Assembly: GCA_023374025.1 (NCBI GenBank)
Contig: SIJG01000044.1
Coordinates: 625,011-689,010 of the forward strand
Reading direction: 5' to 3'
DNA: 64,000 nucleotides
Source of the DNA: Heterodera schachtii
Lineage: Eukaryota; Nematoda; Chromadorea; Rhabditida; Heteroderidae
The position numbers and the translations under genes are program-made. The notes beneath the pieces were generated by a model. The model had not been told where the DNA came from, made no database searches, and saw nothing but the letters and a program-made list of their open reading frames with translations. Each line of letters begins with the position of its first letter. Position 1 is the first letter of the stretch. This document shows, one piece after another, positions 1 through 9,578 of the stretch.

Positions 1-2
1 TG

Positions 3-29
3 AACTTGCTGATCGAGTACAACATCTGA
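3..29 (+). CDS. 3' end of an upstream gene, unidentified
   Basis: The first bases read NLLIEYNI-stop in frame 3 with mostly G/C third positions, as in conserved nematode genes. A second frame (bases 2-64) also runs open to a TGA at 62-64, so the frame is not certain. An AATAAA at 208-213 follows at a normal 3'UTR distance. The function cannot be judged from this tail. Confidence 0.35.
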   Translation, partial: NLLIEYNI

Positions 30-213
30 TGGAAGGATGCTTCGTCACCTCAGCATGGACATGATAGGATCCCATCCCACCGTCCCAACATTGTCATTTT
101 GTCCCCCATCATGTAATTGTTGTATCTGTATGTAAATTTCTGTGATCATTACTTTAAATGAATGTATATTTAATTGTTGCCAATGTAATTGTATTGTTGT
201 TGTGCTTAATAAA

Positions 214-534
214 TGCTCATCTGTGCTTCAATTGAAATGGTTTTGTAGGGGGGGGGGGGGGAGGGTGTTAAAATTTCGCGTCTGTTTGGTCGGAGGTTAG
301 CTCGCGTTGAACTCGGTCTGCTTACTCCTTGTGGTGAATTTTTTGCATGAGTTTTAGACAGTAAAATTGGTCCCTCCTACAAGTCTATCAGGTCACACAT
401 TTCGTTTGGGATTCGTATGTTAGCCGCCCAAATTTAGAGATAAACTGAAACTCAGAGTGTGCCCTTACTTCTATTTTAATTCTTGAGATAACATTGGTAC
501 AAAATGACGAGATGAGCGTTCACGTGTACCCGAG
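214..534. other. intergenic spacer
   Basis: This lies between the upstream polyadenylation signal and the TATA box of the first F-box gene. It has a run of G near 248-261 and otherwise shows no recognisable gene or repeat. Confidence 0.5.
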
Positions 535-542
535 TATATAAA
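535..542 (+). promoter_or_regulatory. TATA box of F-box gene A
   Basis: TATATAAA sits about 130 bases before the start codon in the context CCCGAGTATATAAAGCC. The same context, in the opposite orientation, precedes F-box gene C (near 43106-43125), so the core promoter is conserved between paralogues. A TTTTTTCAG at 612-620 in the 5' leader could be a spliced-leader trans-splice acceptor or a leader intron end. Confidence 0.6.
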
Positions 543-673
543 GCCGACCAAATGCCGTTCCAGACATATCATTTAGCCCATTCATTCCATCCGCATTTGT
601 TTGATAAATTCTTTTTTCAGTTAATTTCTTTGGGAATTTTATCTAATTTAGTAATTACTAATTACCCTAAAAA

Positions 674-1939
674 ATGTCGCACAATCCAAAAGAAGCGGAG
701 AAAGAAATGGAAAAAACGATGTAATAATTTATGATTTTCCATGAAATCATTTTGCTTTTCCGTTTTCAGCTTCATCTCTGCCGACTGTTGGTTGGAGGTG
801 TTCGTTCTGCTTCCACGCTCTCAGCTTGGCTTCGGAATTGCGATGATCAGTCACCGATTTGACTATTTCGTTGACGAACATTTCAAAACTCGCAAATGGA
901 AATTGGACAAATTGGAAATTCGAAGCAAAATCGGAATAAATGGCGCAAGGAAAATGGAAATTGTCAATTCCAATGGAAAAGCTTTGCCAATCCCTCAAAA
1001 TCCGTTGCCGAAAAAAATCATCGGATTTGGAAGCATTTCGATCAAGTAAAAAAAATGAATTGAATTTATAAATAATTTTGTGACCATTTCTGATTTTCAG
1101 CTTCTTCGACCAAAATGTGCTCACTTTCCTTCGCCGTTTTCACCGTTTTTTCACCAAATGCGAAACAAAAATTCACATTACCACTGAAAATGTTCGAATT
1201 TCGGAGTTCGTTGTGTTCACCATTTGGCCAATGTTCAAGGACACAATTCATGTGATGATTTTCAACCCCATCACTTTTCGTCAAATCCGCCAATTTGCCC
1301 CGTCAATGCTCAACTTTTGTCCGTCCCTTCGTGTTGTTGCTTTTGATGACGGCATTTTGCCTGAATTTCCGCCCGATGACTCTGCCAATGCGTCGGATGG
1401 CCAAGCGGTGACCAAATGGCTGTTCACGCCTAATCCCGACAATTTACCGAAGATGCTCAGCATTGAGAATTTAGCTGTGAACCAATGGTCGACAATAGAG
1501 CAACAAACCAAAGCGGTGATTTGTCCAATTAAATTCGTTTTTAATTATTTTCTTTTCCTTTTTAGGCTTTTTCCGCTGCTTCTTCTCCTGTTTCTTTCGG
1601 CATTTCTGTTGGCTTTCTGTCGTCCGCTTCGCTTTCTTCCGTTGTGCCATTTGAACTGACCAACGAATTAACTAAGGAGAAATTGACACTTTCACAAGAA
1701 TATGTCAATGTCTTTAAGCTTATCCGTTGTTCAATTGCAGCAGGCGATAAGGGAAAATGGATGAAGGAAATGAATGAATTGGTCAGAGGACAAAAGAACA
1801 ACAAAATTGGCATTTTCATCGGAGACGACGGAATCGACAATAAGTGAATAGGTAATTAAAAATCACTGCTAATTTTCTCATTTTTAATTTGTTTTTCTTT
1901 CAGAGTCTTCTCGACGATTTGCCCGGGGCCAAATGGTGA
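674..1939 (+). CDS. F-box-like protein, lineage-specific family (gene A)
   Basis: Five exons are proposed: 674-720, 770-1045, 1101-1515, 1566-1843 and 1906-1939, giving about 349 residues. The protein starts MSHNPKEAEKEME. Exon 2 encodes an F-box-like segment (SADCWLEVFVLL...LGFGIAMISHRFD...VDEHFKTRKW) at about residues 17-55. The large third exon holds the family signature FPPDDSANASDGQ followed by KWLFTP. Exon 4 holds PFELTNEL. F-box proteins usually recruit substrates to SCF ubiquitin ligases through Skp1. The role here is inferred only from the F-box, and substrate and location are unknown. The third intron uses the donor GCG|GTGATT, conserved in genes B and C. The last splice is the least certain: reading through exon 4 gives a stop at 1845-1847. 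An AATAAA lies at 2066-2071. The start is chosen by identity with gene C. Confidence 0.8.
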
Positions 1940-2071
1940 TCACTGATCAGAAACATTAAAAATGAATGAATTTGATGATTGGCTGATTGATGCGATTATT
2001 TGATCTAAATGTTGAGCGTTGTTATGTATTAATTGTTGTATTTGATTTTCGTTCATTCACAATCTAATAAA

Positions 2072-2983
2072 TTAGGGCTTTACCAATATTTTCATACATA
2101 AAAAGGGTGTGTCAGTGGCCAATTTTGAGAAGGGGTCCGGTATGGGGTTTTAAGGGCCGGTAAATCCGAATCTGACATTAATTTCGACCCATGTCGAACC
2201 CCTAACCCGGGTTAGAGCAAAAAGTCGAATTTCGCATTCGTACCAACAGCACCTAGTACCCTCAATTCGTGTTTTATTATGTCTTTACAGTGAGTAAAAA
2301 AACTGAAATATCACAATTAAAAGCCATTTGAAAAGTGTGAAACCCAAAATGTGGCGATTCACTCCAAAACTAATTGGTCAGCAAAATACTGAGTGAGTTT
2401 ATACAACCATGCATACATATATACATCTACTAATATAATGGGACATCAATGGAATACAACAGTTCATGAACATATAGGTAATCTGATATATCGTATATCA
2501 TCCATCACATTATTGTTTCATCGCATTGGTTATGTTTTGTTGGCATCAGCATCGTTCCATTCGTCTCTGCTTACGTTCATTTGATGGCACATTCCGTGGC
2601 GACATCATTCCGCATCTTGAAGAAAAATCTCGAAGACGTACAAACACCCCATGATGATGCTGAGCACCTTAAAAAAAATTTAAAATTGGAAAAGGAAGAA
2701 GCAGATGGCAAAAAAACTCACCAAATTGATCAACGGCACATTTGTGTGATCCGCTTGGAAGTTGACGCAAGTCCAAAAGTCCGTCCAATGGAGCAGCAAT
2801 CTGAAGGAGTACTCAGCACAGCAACACCAGCAGAAGATAGAAGCGAAGGCAACCCAATAGGCGGTGAGCTAAAAAGCAAAATAATTAAGCGACGCAATGG
2901 TAGGTGCTTTTTGGCATTTCGCGAACACAGAAACTTAACACGACAAAAACTAAATCTCAATTTGTTCAAAAAAATCCACCGGA
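2072..2983. other. spacer with no supported gene
   Basis: A 137-codon plus-strand reading frame (2581-2994) is open and charged (KKNLEDVQ, EKEEADGKK) and ends near a GTAGGT, but it has no recognisable domain and no clear partner exons. It overlaps the 3' end of the minus-strand gene that follows. A palindromic motif, CCCCTAACCCGGGTTAG, lies near 2200. Confidence 0.4.
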
Positions 2984-3670
2984 TTACGACATAAGCAATT
3001 TTGGACGCGATTTTGTCGGGTTGAATTGGTGTGGCCGCATTTTACGCTCGCTCACTTCATATTCTTCCCCAGAGAATAGCAGCAAATCTATCAAGTCGAC
3101 GTAACACTCGAAAAACGAGCACAATGCGACGAACAGTTGGTCGGAAAAATAGAACAAAGTGAGTTTTTTGAGGGGGTTTCTGTGCATGCCAATCAAGTCA
3201 AAAAACCAATCTGCAGGCGAAGTCTGAAAAAAAAAACAAAAACAAACAAAAGTTAATTTCATCAAATTTATTCGTTTTTCTGACCGACCGTTATCGGAAT
3301 ACAGTGGCGTCCAGCGGATGGCAATTTCGCGGCCAATTCGTCCATGAATTGATGTTGCTGTTCTTCGGTTGGTCGTCCATTGGTGCTGCTCATCAACAGT
3401 TGGTTGTGCCATTTGTCCTGGTCGAACACGGCGTCGAATTCGCCGCTTTTTGAGTCCTTTCCGATGAGCGTAAAGCGTTTGCAATGGCCAATTGAGATGT
3501 CATGGAGGAAGGCCTGAAAACCAGATCATTTTGATCACTTGTGAAATTCAAATGCAATTGACTTTTGGGTCGGCAAAAGTCCCGCAGAATTGGCGCAATG
3601 AAATGAGTTGCGAAATGAAGGCCAAAGTGAGCACAATTTGCAACAGCTTTAAGTAGCCGATCTTCTCCAT
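2984..3670 (-). CDS. small secreted or membrane protein, unknown family
   Basis: The start codon is at 3668-3670. The first exon (3563-3670, 36 codons) has a hydrophobic N-terminal segment (LLQIVLTLAFISQLISL), consistent with a signal peptide or anchor. The second exon starts at 3513 (AFLHDISIGHCKRFTLIGKD). Two endings are possible. Reading on gives a stop at 3268-3270 and a 117-residue protein. Splicing at a weak GTCGGT donor (exon 3289-3513) to the acceptor at 3224-3225 adds an 80-codon exon (2984-3223) and gives about 190 residues. The added exon keeps frame and contains a second hydrophobic stretch (FVALCSFFECYVDLIDLLLF), which favours the longer form. I do not recognise the family. A minus-strand TATA box lies about 50 bases upstream. 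Confidence 0.55.
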
Positions 3671-3720
3671 GATGCCGCCACGTGTGACAAAAATGAGAGC
3701 ATTTTGTTCGAAGCGTTTCC

Positions 3721-3728
3721 TTTATATA
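3721..3728 (-). promoter_or_regulatory. TATA box of the small secreted protein gene
   Basis: Read on the minus strand this is TATATAAA in the context GCCTATATAAAGG, 51-58 bases upstream of the ATG. A second TATAAAA lies on the plus strand at 3789-3795, with no supported gene downstream. Confidence 0.55.
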
Positions 3729-3976
3729 GGCGCACTACCACTGAATCGTTGCGTCAACGAATGGAGGAAAATGAGTTGGAGAAAAATGTATAAAAGGCGA
3801 CGACATTTCCACTCTTTTCTTCATAGGTATATCGAACTGAATTTTTATCGCACATAGTATTATGAAATATTAAGACATAACAAATCCGAAAAAGTAAATT
3901 GTTTATGAGCAAACATTTATAATTTAGCCGACATTTTCGGACAGACTTTTGCGGACCAATATTTTTGGGTTGAATG

Positions 3977-4936
3977 TAGGGTTCGAGCCCCGCCCCCGGC
4001 CCCGCCCCCGTCCCCGGGGACGGGACAGGTTTTTGGGGCTTACCCCCGTCCCCGCCCCCGTGACTCAGACCCCCGCAACCCCCGCCCCCGCGACCTTCAC
4101 CCCCGCGGGGGCGCGGGGGTGAAAAATACACCCCTAAGAATGAAATATTCGTGGATAAAAGGCAAAAGATTTATACAATTTTGAATTTTTTTAACCATTT
4201 TGACAAATTTTTTGAAATAAAGTAAATTTATTTTCAATTTTAAATATATTTGTGGGTTAGTGGTTAGTGCTTCAACATTAACGATACTTTTTTGTTATGA
4301 GTTCGACACCGGTTGACGTTTTCTTTTAATTTTATTTTTTTTCCAATTAATATAGGGTTTTTCTATATGTTCTTATTTGTAAGAAATGTTCTGATTTGGG
4401 TGTTGTGCCTTATTTTCACCAAAAGAGGGAAATTTCTGAAAAATTTGGCTAATTTCTAACGAAATTCATATAAAGTCTTAAAAATTGTCCCCTTGCGGCG
4501 CCAATCGGCACAGCCGGCCCCCAAAAAATCCTATTTTTTCTTATAAATTAGCCAAAAATCTTAAACTTTTGTCCTCTTTTGGACAAAATTTGTTAACAAA
4601 TTCATTCAAATTTTCTAAATTTTTTCGGCTGCGCCTATCGGCACCGCCGGACCTCTCACTTTATATCCCCAAATTTGGTGATTTTTAAACAATATCTCTG
4701 CAATTATACCAAAAAGAATTAAATCGAGGCGATACAACGAATAAAGGAATGTGGAACCAAACACATCATTCAAAAAAATTTGATTTTTTGTGAGATTTTT
4801 TGGAGCTAATTAAAAGCAAACCCCCACCCCCGTCCCCGGGGGCGAGTCATTTGCTCACCCCCGCCCCCGCGACTCTGACCCCCGCAATCCCCCGCCCCCG
4901 CGAAAAGCCACCCCCGCCCACGGGGCTCGAACCCTA
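3977..4936. mobile_element. non-autonomous TAGGG element, 960 bp, 8-bp target duplication
   Basis: The ends are exact inverted repeats, TAGGGTTCGAGCCCCG at 3977 and its complement ending at 4936. They are flanked by the direct repeat GTTGAATG at 3969-3976 and 4937-4944. An 8-bp duplication with TAGGG ends fits the hAT superfamily, or an MuDR/MULE type. C-rich arrays of the GACCCCCGCCCCCG kind sit just inside both ends in opposite orientation. There is no transposase. Inside are two copies of the dispersed GGCGCC/ATCGGCAC motif (near 4496-4520 and 4627-4650) and a tRNA-like stretch. Confidence 0.85.
4252..4316 (+). other. tRNA-like relic inside the TAGGG element
   Basis: GTGGGTTAGTGGTTAGTG resembles a pol III A box and GAGTTCGACACC resembles a B box at about tRNA spacing. 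No convincing acceptor stem forms, so this is at best a decayed tRNA-derived sequence. Confidence 0.3.
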
Positions 4937-4944
4937 GTTGAATG

Positions 4945-5454
4945 GTCTAAAAAAACAAAAAATAAATTATTTTTTTTTAAGAGTTGGTTGATTCCAAATG
5001 CAATTTTTATAATGAGATTTTTTGAATATCCTCAGTTTTTTAGGCCATATCCTTACTGATTCTGATCTAATTTCTTGATATCAAATGAAAGCTTGAAAGC
5101 CTATTGAATTTTTACATATGTTGTTGGGACGCGTAAAATGCCATGGGACGCGTAAAAAAACCGACTAGAACCGCCAAATTTCATGTTTTCTCATTTGTCA
5201 GTGTGATCTTTTTAAGTGACCACAAATTACATTAATTAACACGCAAAATGATGAACTCTCTCGAATATTGTACGAATTAATAGTTTACAATGAGCACATA
5301 TATCACAATATGTACAACAGTGAATATACATATACAATAGAGAAACAGACAATAAATGACAATTACAGCATCTAACATCGGTGGTCATCAATTTGCTCAT
5401 AATAGACACTCATCGGATCGGCACGTCAATTCAGTCGCTCATCTGTAGACGGCA
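4945..5454. other. spacer with low-complexity AT sequence
   Basis: No gene is supported. It contains a dispersed-repeat type segment (TGATATCAAATGAAAGC near 5075), the doublet GGGACGCGTAAAA near 5125 and 5150, and a stretch 5270-5450 that resembles the 3' flank of the second proline-rich gene (9410-9578). That makes it part of the duplicated locus. Confidence 0.45.
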
Positions 5455-6936
5455 CTATTTCTTCACAAAAATGTTATGATCCAACTGGCCAAGCGTTCCA
5501 TAATTCTGGTCACTTGCTGAAAAGGGGAGAAAGATAAAGCATTTGTTTGGCTTGAACAATTCTTGAATATGATTTGATTTTACCCGAAACGAATTTCGCT
5601 CCCCCCGCTGTCTGCTGCGGTTTTCCTGGCGCATTCTTCACAAAAATGTTGTGGTCCAACTGGCCAAGCGTTGCATAATTCTTGTCGCCCGCTGAAAATG
5701 AAAAACTGCTGTTAATGATGTCCAAATTGGGGTAGCACAACTCACTCGAAACAAATAGAGGCCCAGCCTTTGGTGGCGTTCGTTTGGCATCTGAAAATGG
5801 AGAGGGATGGATAAAGTGTTTTGTGCCGTTTTCTCCGCCTGATGTGCCCACCTTTCGCCTGCTGCTCCTTGGTGAAAAGGTCCTTGTCCACCAAGTGAAG
5901 TGTTCCATAGTCAGGATGGCTTGCTAAATGGGAGAAAATTCGTCAAAAATCGATTGTGATGACCATTATTGATATAGTTCTTACATGGTACGAGACCGGG
6001 GCTTGGTTTTTGAGGAGTGCCAACTGAAATGGAAATTAAAAGCATTAATTGCCCAATTTCTCCCCCTGTCATCCTACTAATTGAACGGGACGGCCTTCTC
6101 TGGGAGAAAAATTCCTTGAATTTGTCGGCATTTGTCTGTTCTGAAATGGGGAAAGAGAAAAGTGTGTGTGTGTGTGTGTCATTCATTCATAATCGTTTAA
6201 ATTGATCACTTTGTTTGTTGCCCATTTGCCGCGGCATTTTCTTCGCTGAAATGGGAGGAAAAATCACTATAAAAATGAAAATTTCAAATCAAAACATCAA
6301 CACCGACATGGTGGCGGTGGCGGCACTTTTTTCCCTTTCTCCGGTGGCTTTGTCTTTGACGGCGGTGGCTTCTTAGCGACGGGCGGCGCCGGACCTGAAA
6401 AAAAGAAAATTATTCCAATTTCCAAATTGTTCATTTTGGCCTCTCGCCTTTCTTTCCAGTGCCGCGTTGCGGTTTCAACGGTGATGCTCCTCCAAAAAAT
6501 TGAGTATCGAAATTCTGCAATGTCCCATAGTCCATGTTGGCTTCTGAAAAAAAGGAGGGAAATTCTCGGCACATCACACAAAATGTGGCACAATTTTCTC
6601 CTCTCCATTTGTCACCTGAAGAAACTTCTGACGGAAGCGCATTCGCCCATTCTGCTTTTGCCGTCGTCGATTTGGATGCCATTGACTGCTGCGTTTTGGA
6701 CGGCGGTTGTGTTTTTGACGACGACTTTTCGGGTTTTTTCGGCTGAAAAAAATTGTGGTTAATATCAGTTTTTTTGTGGGTTATGGGGGGGGGGGGGCTC
6801 AGAAACTTGCCTTTTGCTTTTCCTTCTTCGAACAACCACAGCATTGGCTGAGGACGATGAAAACAGCGCCGAGGACAACCAAAAGAAATTGAAAGGGCAG
6901 CAAAAAGACGGCGGAGGAGGGGGAGAAGAAAGGCAT
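5455..6936 (-). CDS. proline-rich secreted protein with YxTLxxLDxNIF repeats, copy 1 (probably frameshifted)
   Basis: Eleven small exons are proposed (minus strand): 6807-6936, 6616-6742, 6448-6543, 6302-6394, 6210-6245, 6078-6140, 5985-6023, 5852-5923, 5746-5790, 5584-5691 and 5455-5516. From the second exon on, every junction is phase 1 and the frame stays open for about 289 residues. Four copies of one motif appear: NMDYGTLQNFDTQFF, HPDYGTLHLVDKDLF, DKNYATLGQLDHNIFVK and DQNYGTLGQLDHNIFVK, the last at the C-terminus. Between them lie Pro/Lys-rich linkers (PAPPVAKKPPPSK). One intron needs a GC-AG donor (6446-6447). The first exon matches copy 2 (9579-10551) but has five C in place of four after the ATG (6919-6923), which shifts the signal-peptide frame. 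This is a mutation or a homopolymer error. The family is not recognised. Confidence 0.6.
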
Positions 6937-7085
6937 TATTTGGACACGGAAATTATGCTGAGAGGGGGAAAAAAGTCGGCTTATATACTCATTTGGACCA
7001 AAAAAAACACCGTGACAAAAAAAATGGAGAAACTTAACGCGTATATAAGAAGTGCAATTTGCATTATTTCCCCGCATATTGCAGA
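6807..7085 (-). repeat. duplicated 5' block of the proline-rich genes
   Basis: Exon 1, leader and promoter here are nearly identical to 10429-10700. Both carry a minus-strand GAGTATATAA TATA box (6981-6990 here) and a CTCAG just before the start codon that may act as a trans-splice acceptor. The later exons of the two genes are much more diverged, so the 5' part was copied or converted recently. Confidence 0.7.
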
Positions 7086-7089
7086 AAAA

Positions 7090-7562
7090 AGGATTGGAAA
7101 TTTTGAGGACTTAAACTGCCTAAAATAGTACAATTTGGAGTCTACTAAAAAAAGAAAGGAAAAAAGAGAAATAGGACCTAAAATACTTTATTTTCGTACC
7201 ATTTCACGCCATGTGAAGCTCATGAAAATAAGGAAAACCTTAAAATCCTAACTTTATAATAATGTTAAAATAACTACATGCATACCTCACGAAAGATAAA
7301 CTTTTTGAACAAAGCGATTCAATTTTGGGCTCTTTAAAGAAAACGAAAATGAAAGTTCGTCCTTTTCAAAAAAAGAAAAAGCTTTTGAAATTTATTAAAA
7401 TTATGCATTGATCCATAATCCCCCCCCCCCCGACCCAATCGAAATTGCACTTTTACGTGTCCAATCAATGATAATCATCAGTTTATAAGGTCGATATTCT
7501 TACACATTCTGCCTACATTCTTGGTATTATTAAATGAAAGCTTAAGTCTATTGAATTTTTAC
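7090..7562. other. spacer, no gene seen
   Basis: AT-rich sequence with a C run at 7421-7430. The last eight bases (7555-7562, ATTTTTAC) form the left target duplication of the next element. Confidence 0.5.
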
Positions 7563-8436
7563 CATACCTGTGCAAGGGGGGGGCTCAGCCAAGAGGTCTT
7601 ACGATCGACTTTGGCCCCCCCCCCCCATGGGGGGGGTCAGAGCCCATTTCAATTACGATCGACCATTTTTTCAATTTTTTGCCTAGTGAAGACCTTTTTT
7701 TTTTTGCTCTTCGGGCCAAAAAATTGTTTTCTCCAGTGTTATTAAAAAAATTTTGAACGCCTATTCCTTTCAAGATTTCCGTTTGGGGCCGGGATTCCCA
7801 CCCAGGCAACGACTTTTTTTGCGGCGCTTTTTTGAAAAAAAAAAAACTTTGGGAAAAGGGGTCGGTCCGGCGGTGCCGATAGGCGCCGCCGGGAAAATTT
7901 ATTTGCATTTTTAGTGCGATTTGTTAACAATTTTTGCCAAAAATTGCCTAAATTTTGCATATTTTCTAGCAAATTTCCACCAAAAAACAACAATTTTATG
8001 CTTTTAAGCCAAATTTTAAAGAAAATTATAGACGAAAGGGAAAAAATTGATTTTAGTTGATCGTAAAAATTTGGAATTTTTTTGAAAACCCGGCAAAATT
8101 TTTCGATTTTTCCTCTTCTCTTACGATCGACAATTTTCCTCACAAATCGGAATTAGTCGATCGTAAAAAATTGGAATTTTTAAATTTTTAATGAAGTTTG
8201 TTAAAAAAATAAGGCAATTTTTCTTTATAAAATTTCATTTTTCATATTAATGATCGACATTTTCGCTGACTTTTTTCTCTCTCTCACTTTTTTCTTTTCT
8301 CCCTCTTCCTCCCTTCAGCCACCCCCCAACTTTCCTCCCCCCCCCCCCCCCCCCACCTCGTACGATCGACTGTCCTGAACCCTTACGATCGACTAAGAGA
8401 CCCCCCCCCCCCTGAGTACCCCCTTGCACAGGTATG
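7563..8436. mobile_element. non-autonomous element with CATACCTGTGCAAGGGGG ends, 874 bp
   Basis: The terminal inverted repeats CATACCTGTGCAAGGGGG are flanked by exact 8-bp direct repeats ATTTTTAC (7555-7562 and 8437-8444), as for hAT elements. At least eight copies of TACGATCGAC, complete or partial, are scattered inside in both orientations (for example 7600, 7654, 8065, 8124, 8150, 8370, 8385). They are candidate transposase-binding sites. It contains one GGTGCCGATAGGCGCCGCC motif (about 7872-7890) and no coding capacity. Confidence 0.85.
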
Positions 8437-8444
8437 ATTTTTAC

Positions 8445-8914
8445 AGGTGTACTACGGAAAAAGCAGCCGATTTGGTACTTGTACAATTTACACATCTTAT
8501 AGAAATTTTTTTACATTTTTAGTATTTATTGAACCAATGATGACTATCCACTTGGTTTCCGTGTATTCAAACAAAGTTTGAACCAAAAATATGAAACTCG
8601 AAATTTGAATTTTTGACTTTTTGTTCGAGTTCGGGGTTCCGAATTGGTCGAAATGATGCTGGATTCATGATCAGCGATCCCAAATACCACTGGAAACATT
8701 TTCATGGCTTTTGAAAACTAAAAAAATTTTTCTAAGGTGTAATTGAAATTGTACAATTACCGCCGACATGTTTTCTCATTTGTCAGTGTGGTTTTTTTTC
8801 TTAATGCCAGTATCCGCTCTTTTTTGAATTTATAAATTTCTGAGACTAAGTTTTTGTTTGATGCATGAATACCGACCGGGCATGGCAATCATATGTTTTA
8901 CTGGTCCCGAAATT
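8445..8914. other. spacer, no gene seen
   Basis: AT-rich sequence with TTCGAGTTCGGGGTTCCGAA near 8624, a motif that recurs in several palindromic repeats of the window (9040, 9225, 39400, 44500). No coding signal. Confidence 0.4.
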
Positions 8915-9360
8915 TAGATGGTTCCCCCCCTTTTTGGCAGAAAATTTTATTCCTTTTAAAAAGCCGTGAAAACGTGTTTCTAAGGGTTTTTTGGGTTGTT
9001 AATCACAAATATGGCATTCATTTAAGCCAATTTCGAACCCCGGACCCGAATTCGAACAAAAAGTCGAAAATTCGAATTTTTCAAAACTCGCCTTTATGAT
9101 CTAAAATAGTTTAAAACTAGCAAAAATTAATGACAAATCATTATAACACCAAAAACAATCATTCTACACAGATTCGAACAAAAAAGTGTTTTGAAAAATT
9201 CGAACTTTTAGCTTTTTGTTCGAATTCGGGTCCGGAGTTCGAAATTGGCCTAAATGAATGCCATATTCGTAATCAGCAACCCCAAAAACCCTTAGAAACA
9301 CGTTTTCACGGCTTTTTAAAACAAAAAAAATTTCTGCCAAAAAAGGGGGGGAACCATCTA
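8915..9360. repeat. palindromic MITE-like element
   Basis: The two halves are inverted copies: TAGATGGTTCCCCCCC followed by a TTTTTGGCAG tract at 8915, and its complement ending at 9360, with an inner stretch around TTCGAACCCCGGACCCGAAT. About 180 bases on each side pair around a loop near 9130. No clear target duplication is visible. Confidence 0.75.
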
Positions 9361-9365
9361 AACTA

Positions 9366-9578
9366 TTACCGTATCAAATTTATGTTTTTTCCGGCGGAGA
9401 CATAACAAGCAATACATACAATATACACATACAAATTATGTACAACAGTGAATATGTATACGACAGAAAACAGACAAAATAACATGACAATTAACAGCAT
9501 CTACATAACATCGGTGGTCATCAATTTCCTCATAATAGACACGCAACGGCACGCCAAGTCGCTCATCTGTTGACGGCA
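9366..9578. other. 3' flank of the second proline-rich gene
   Basis: Contains the segment ATGTACAACAGTGAATATGTATAC and a stretch that resembles 5300-5450. No other feature is seen. Confidence 0.4.

Noticed and set aside
2581..2994. 137-codon plus-strand frame as a gene
   Set aside because: No domain, no supported exon partners, and it overlaps the minus-strand gene. Kept as spacer.
4251..4316. Functional tRNA gene
   Set aside because: A- and B-box-like sequences exist, but stems do not pair well.
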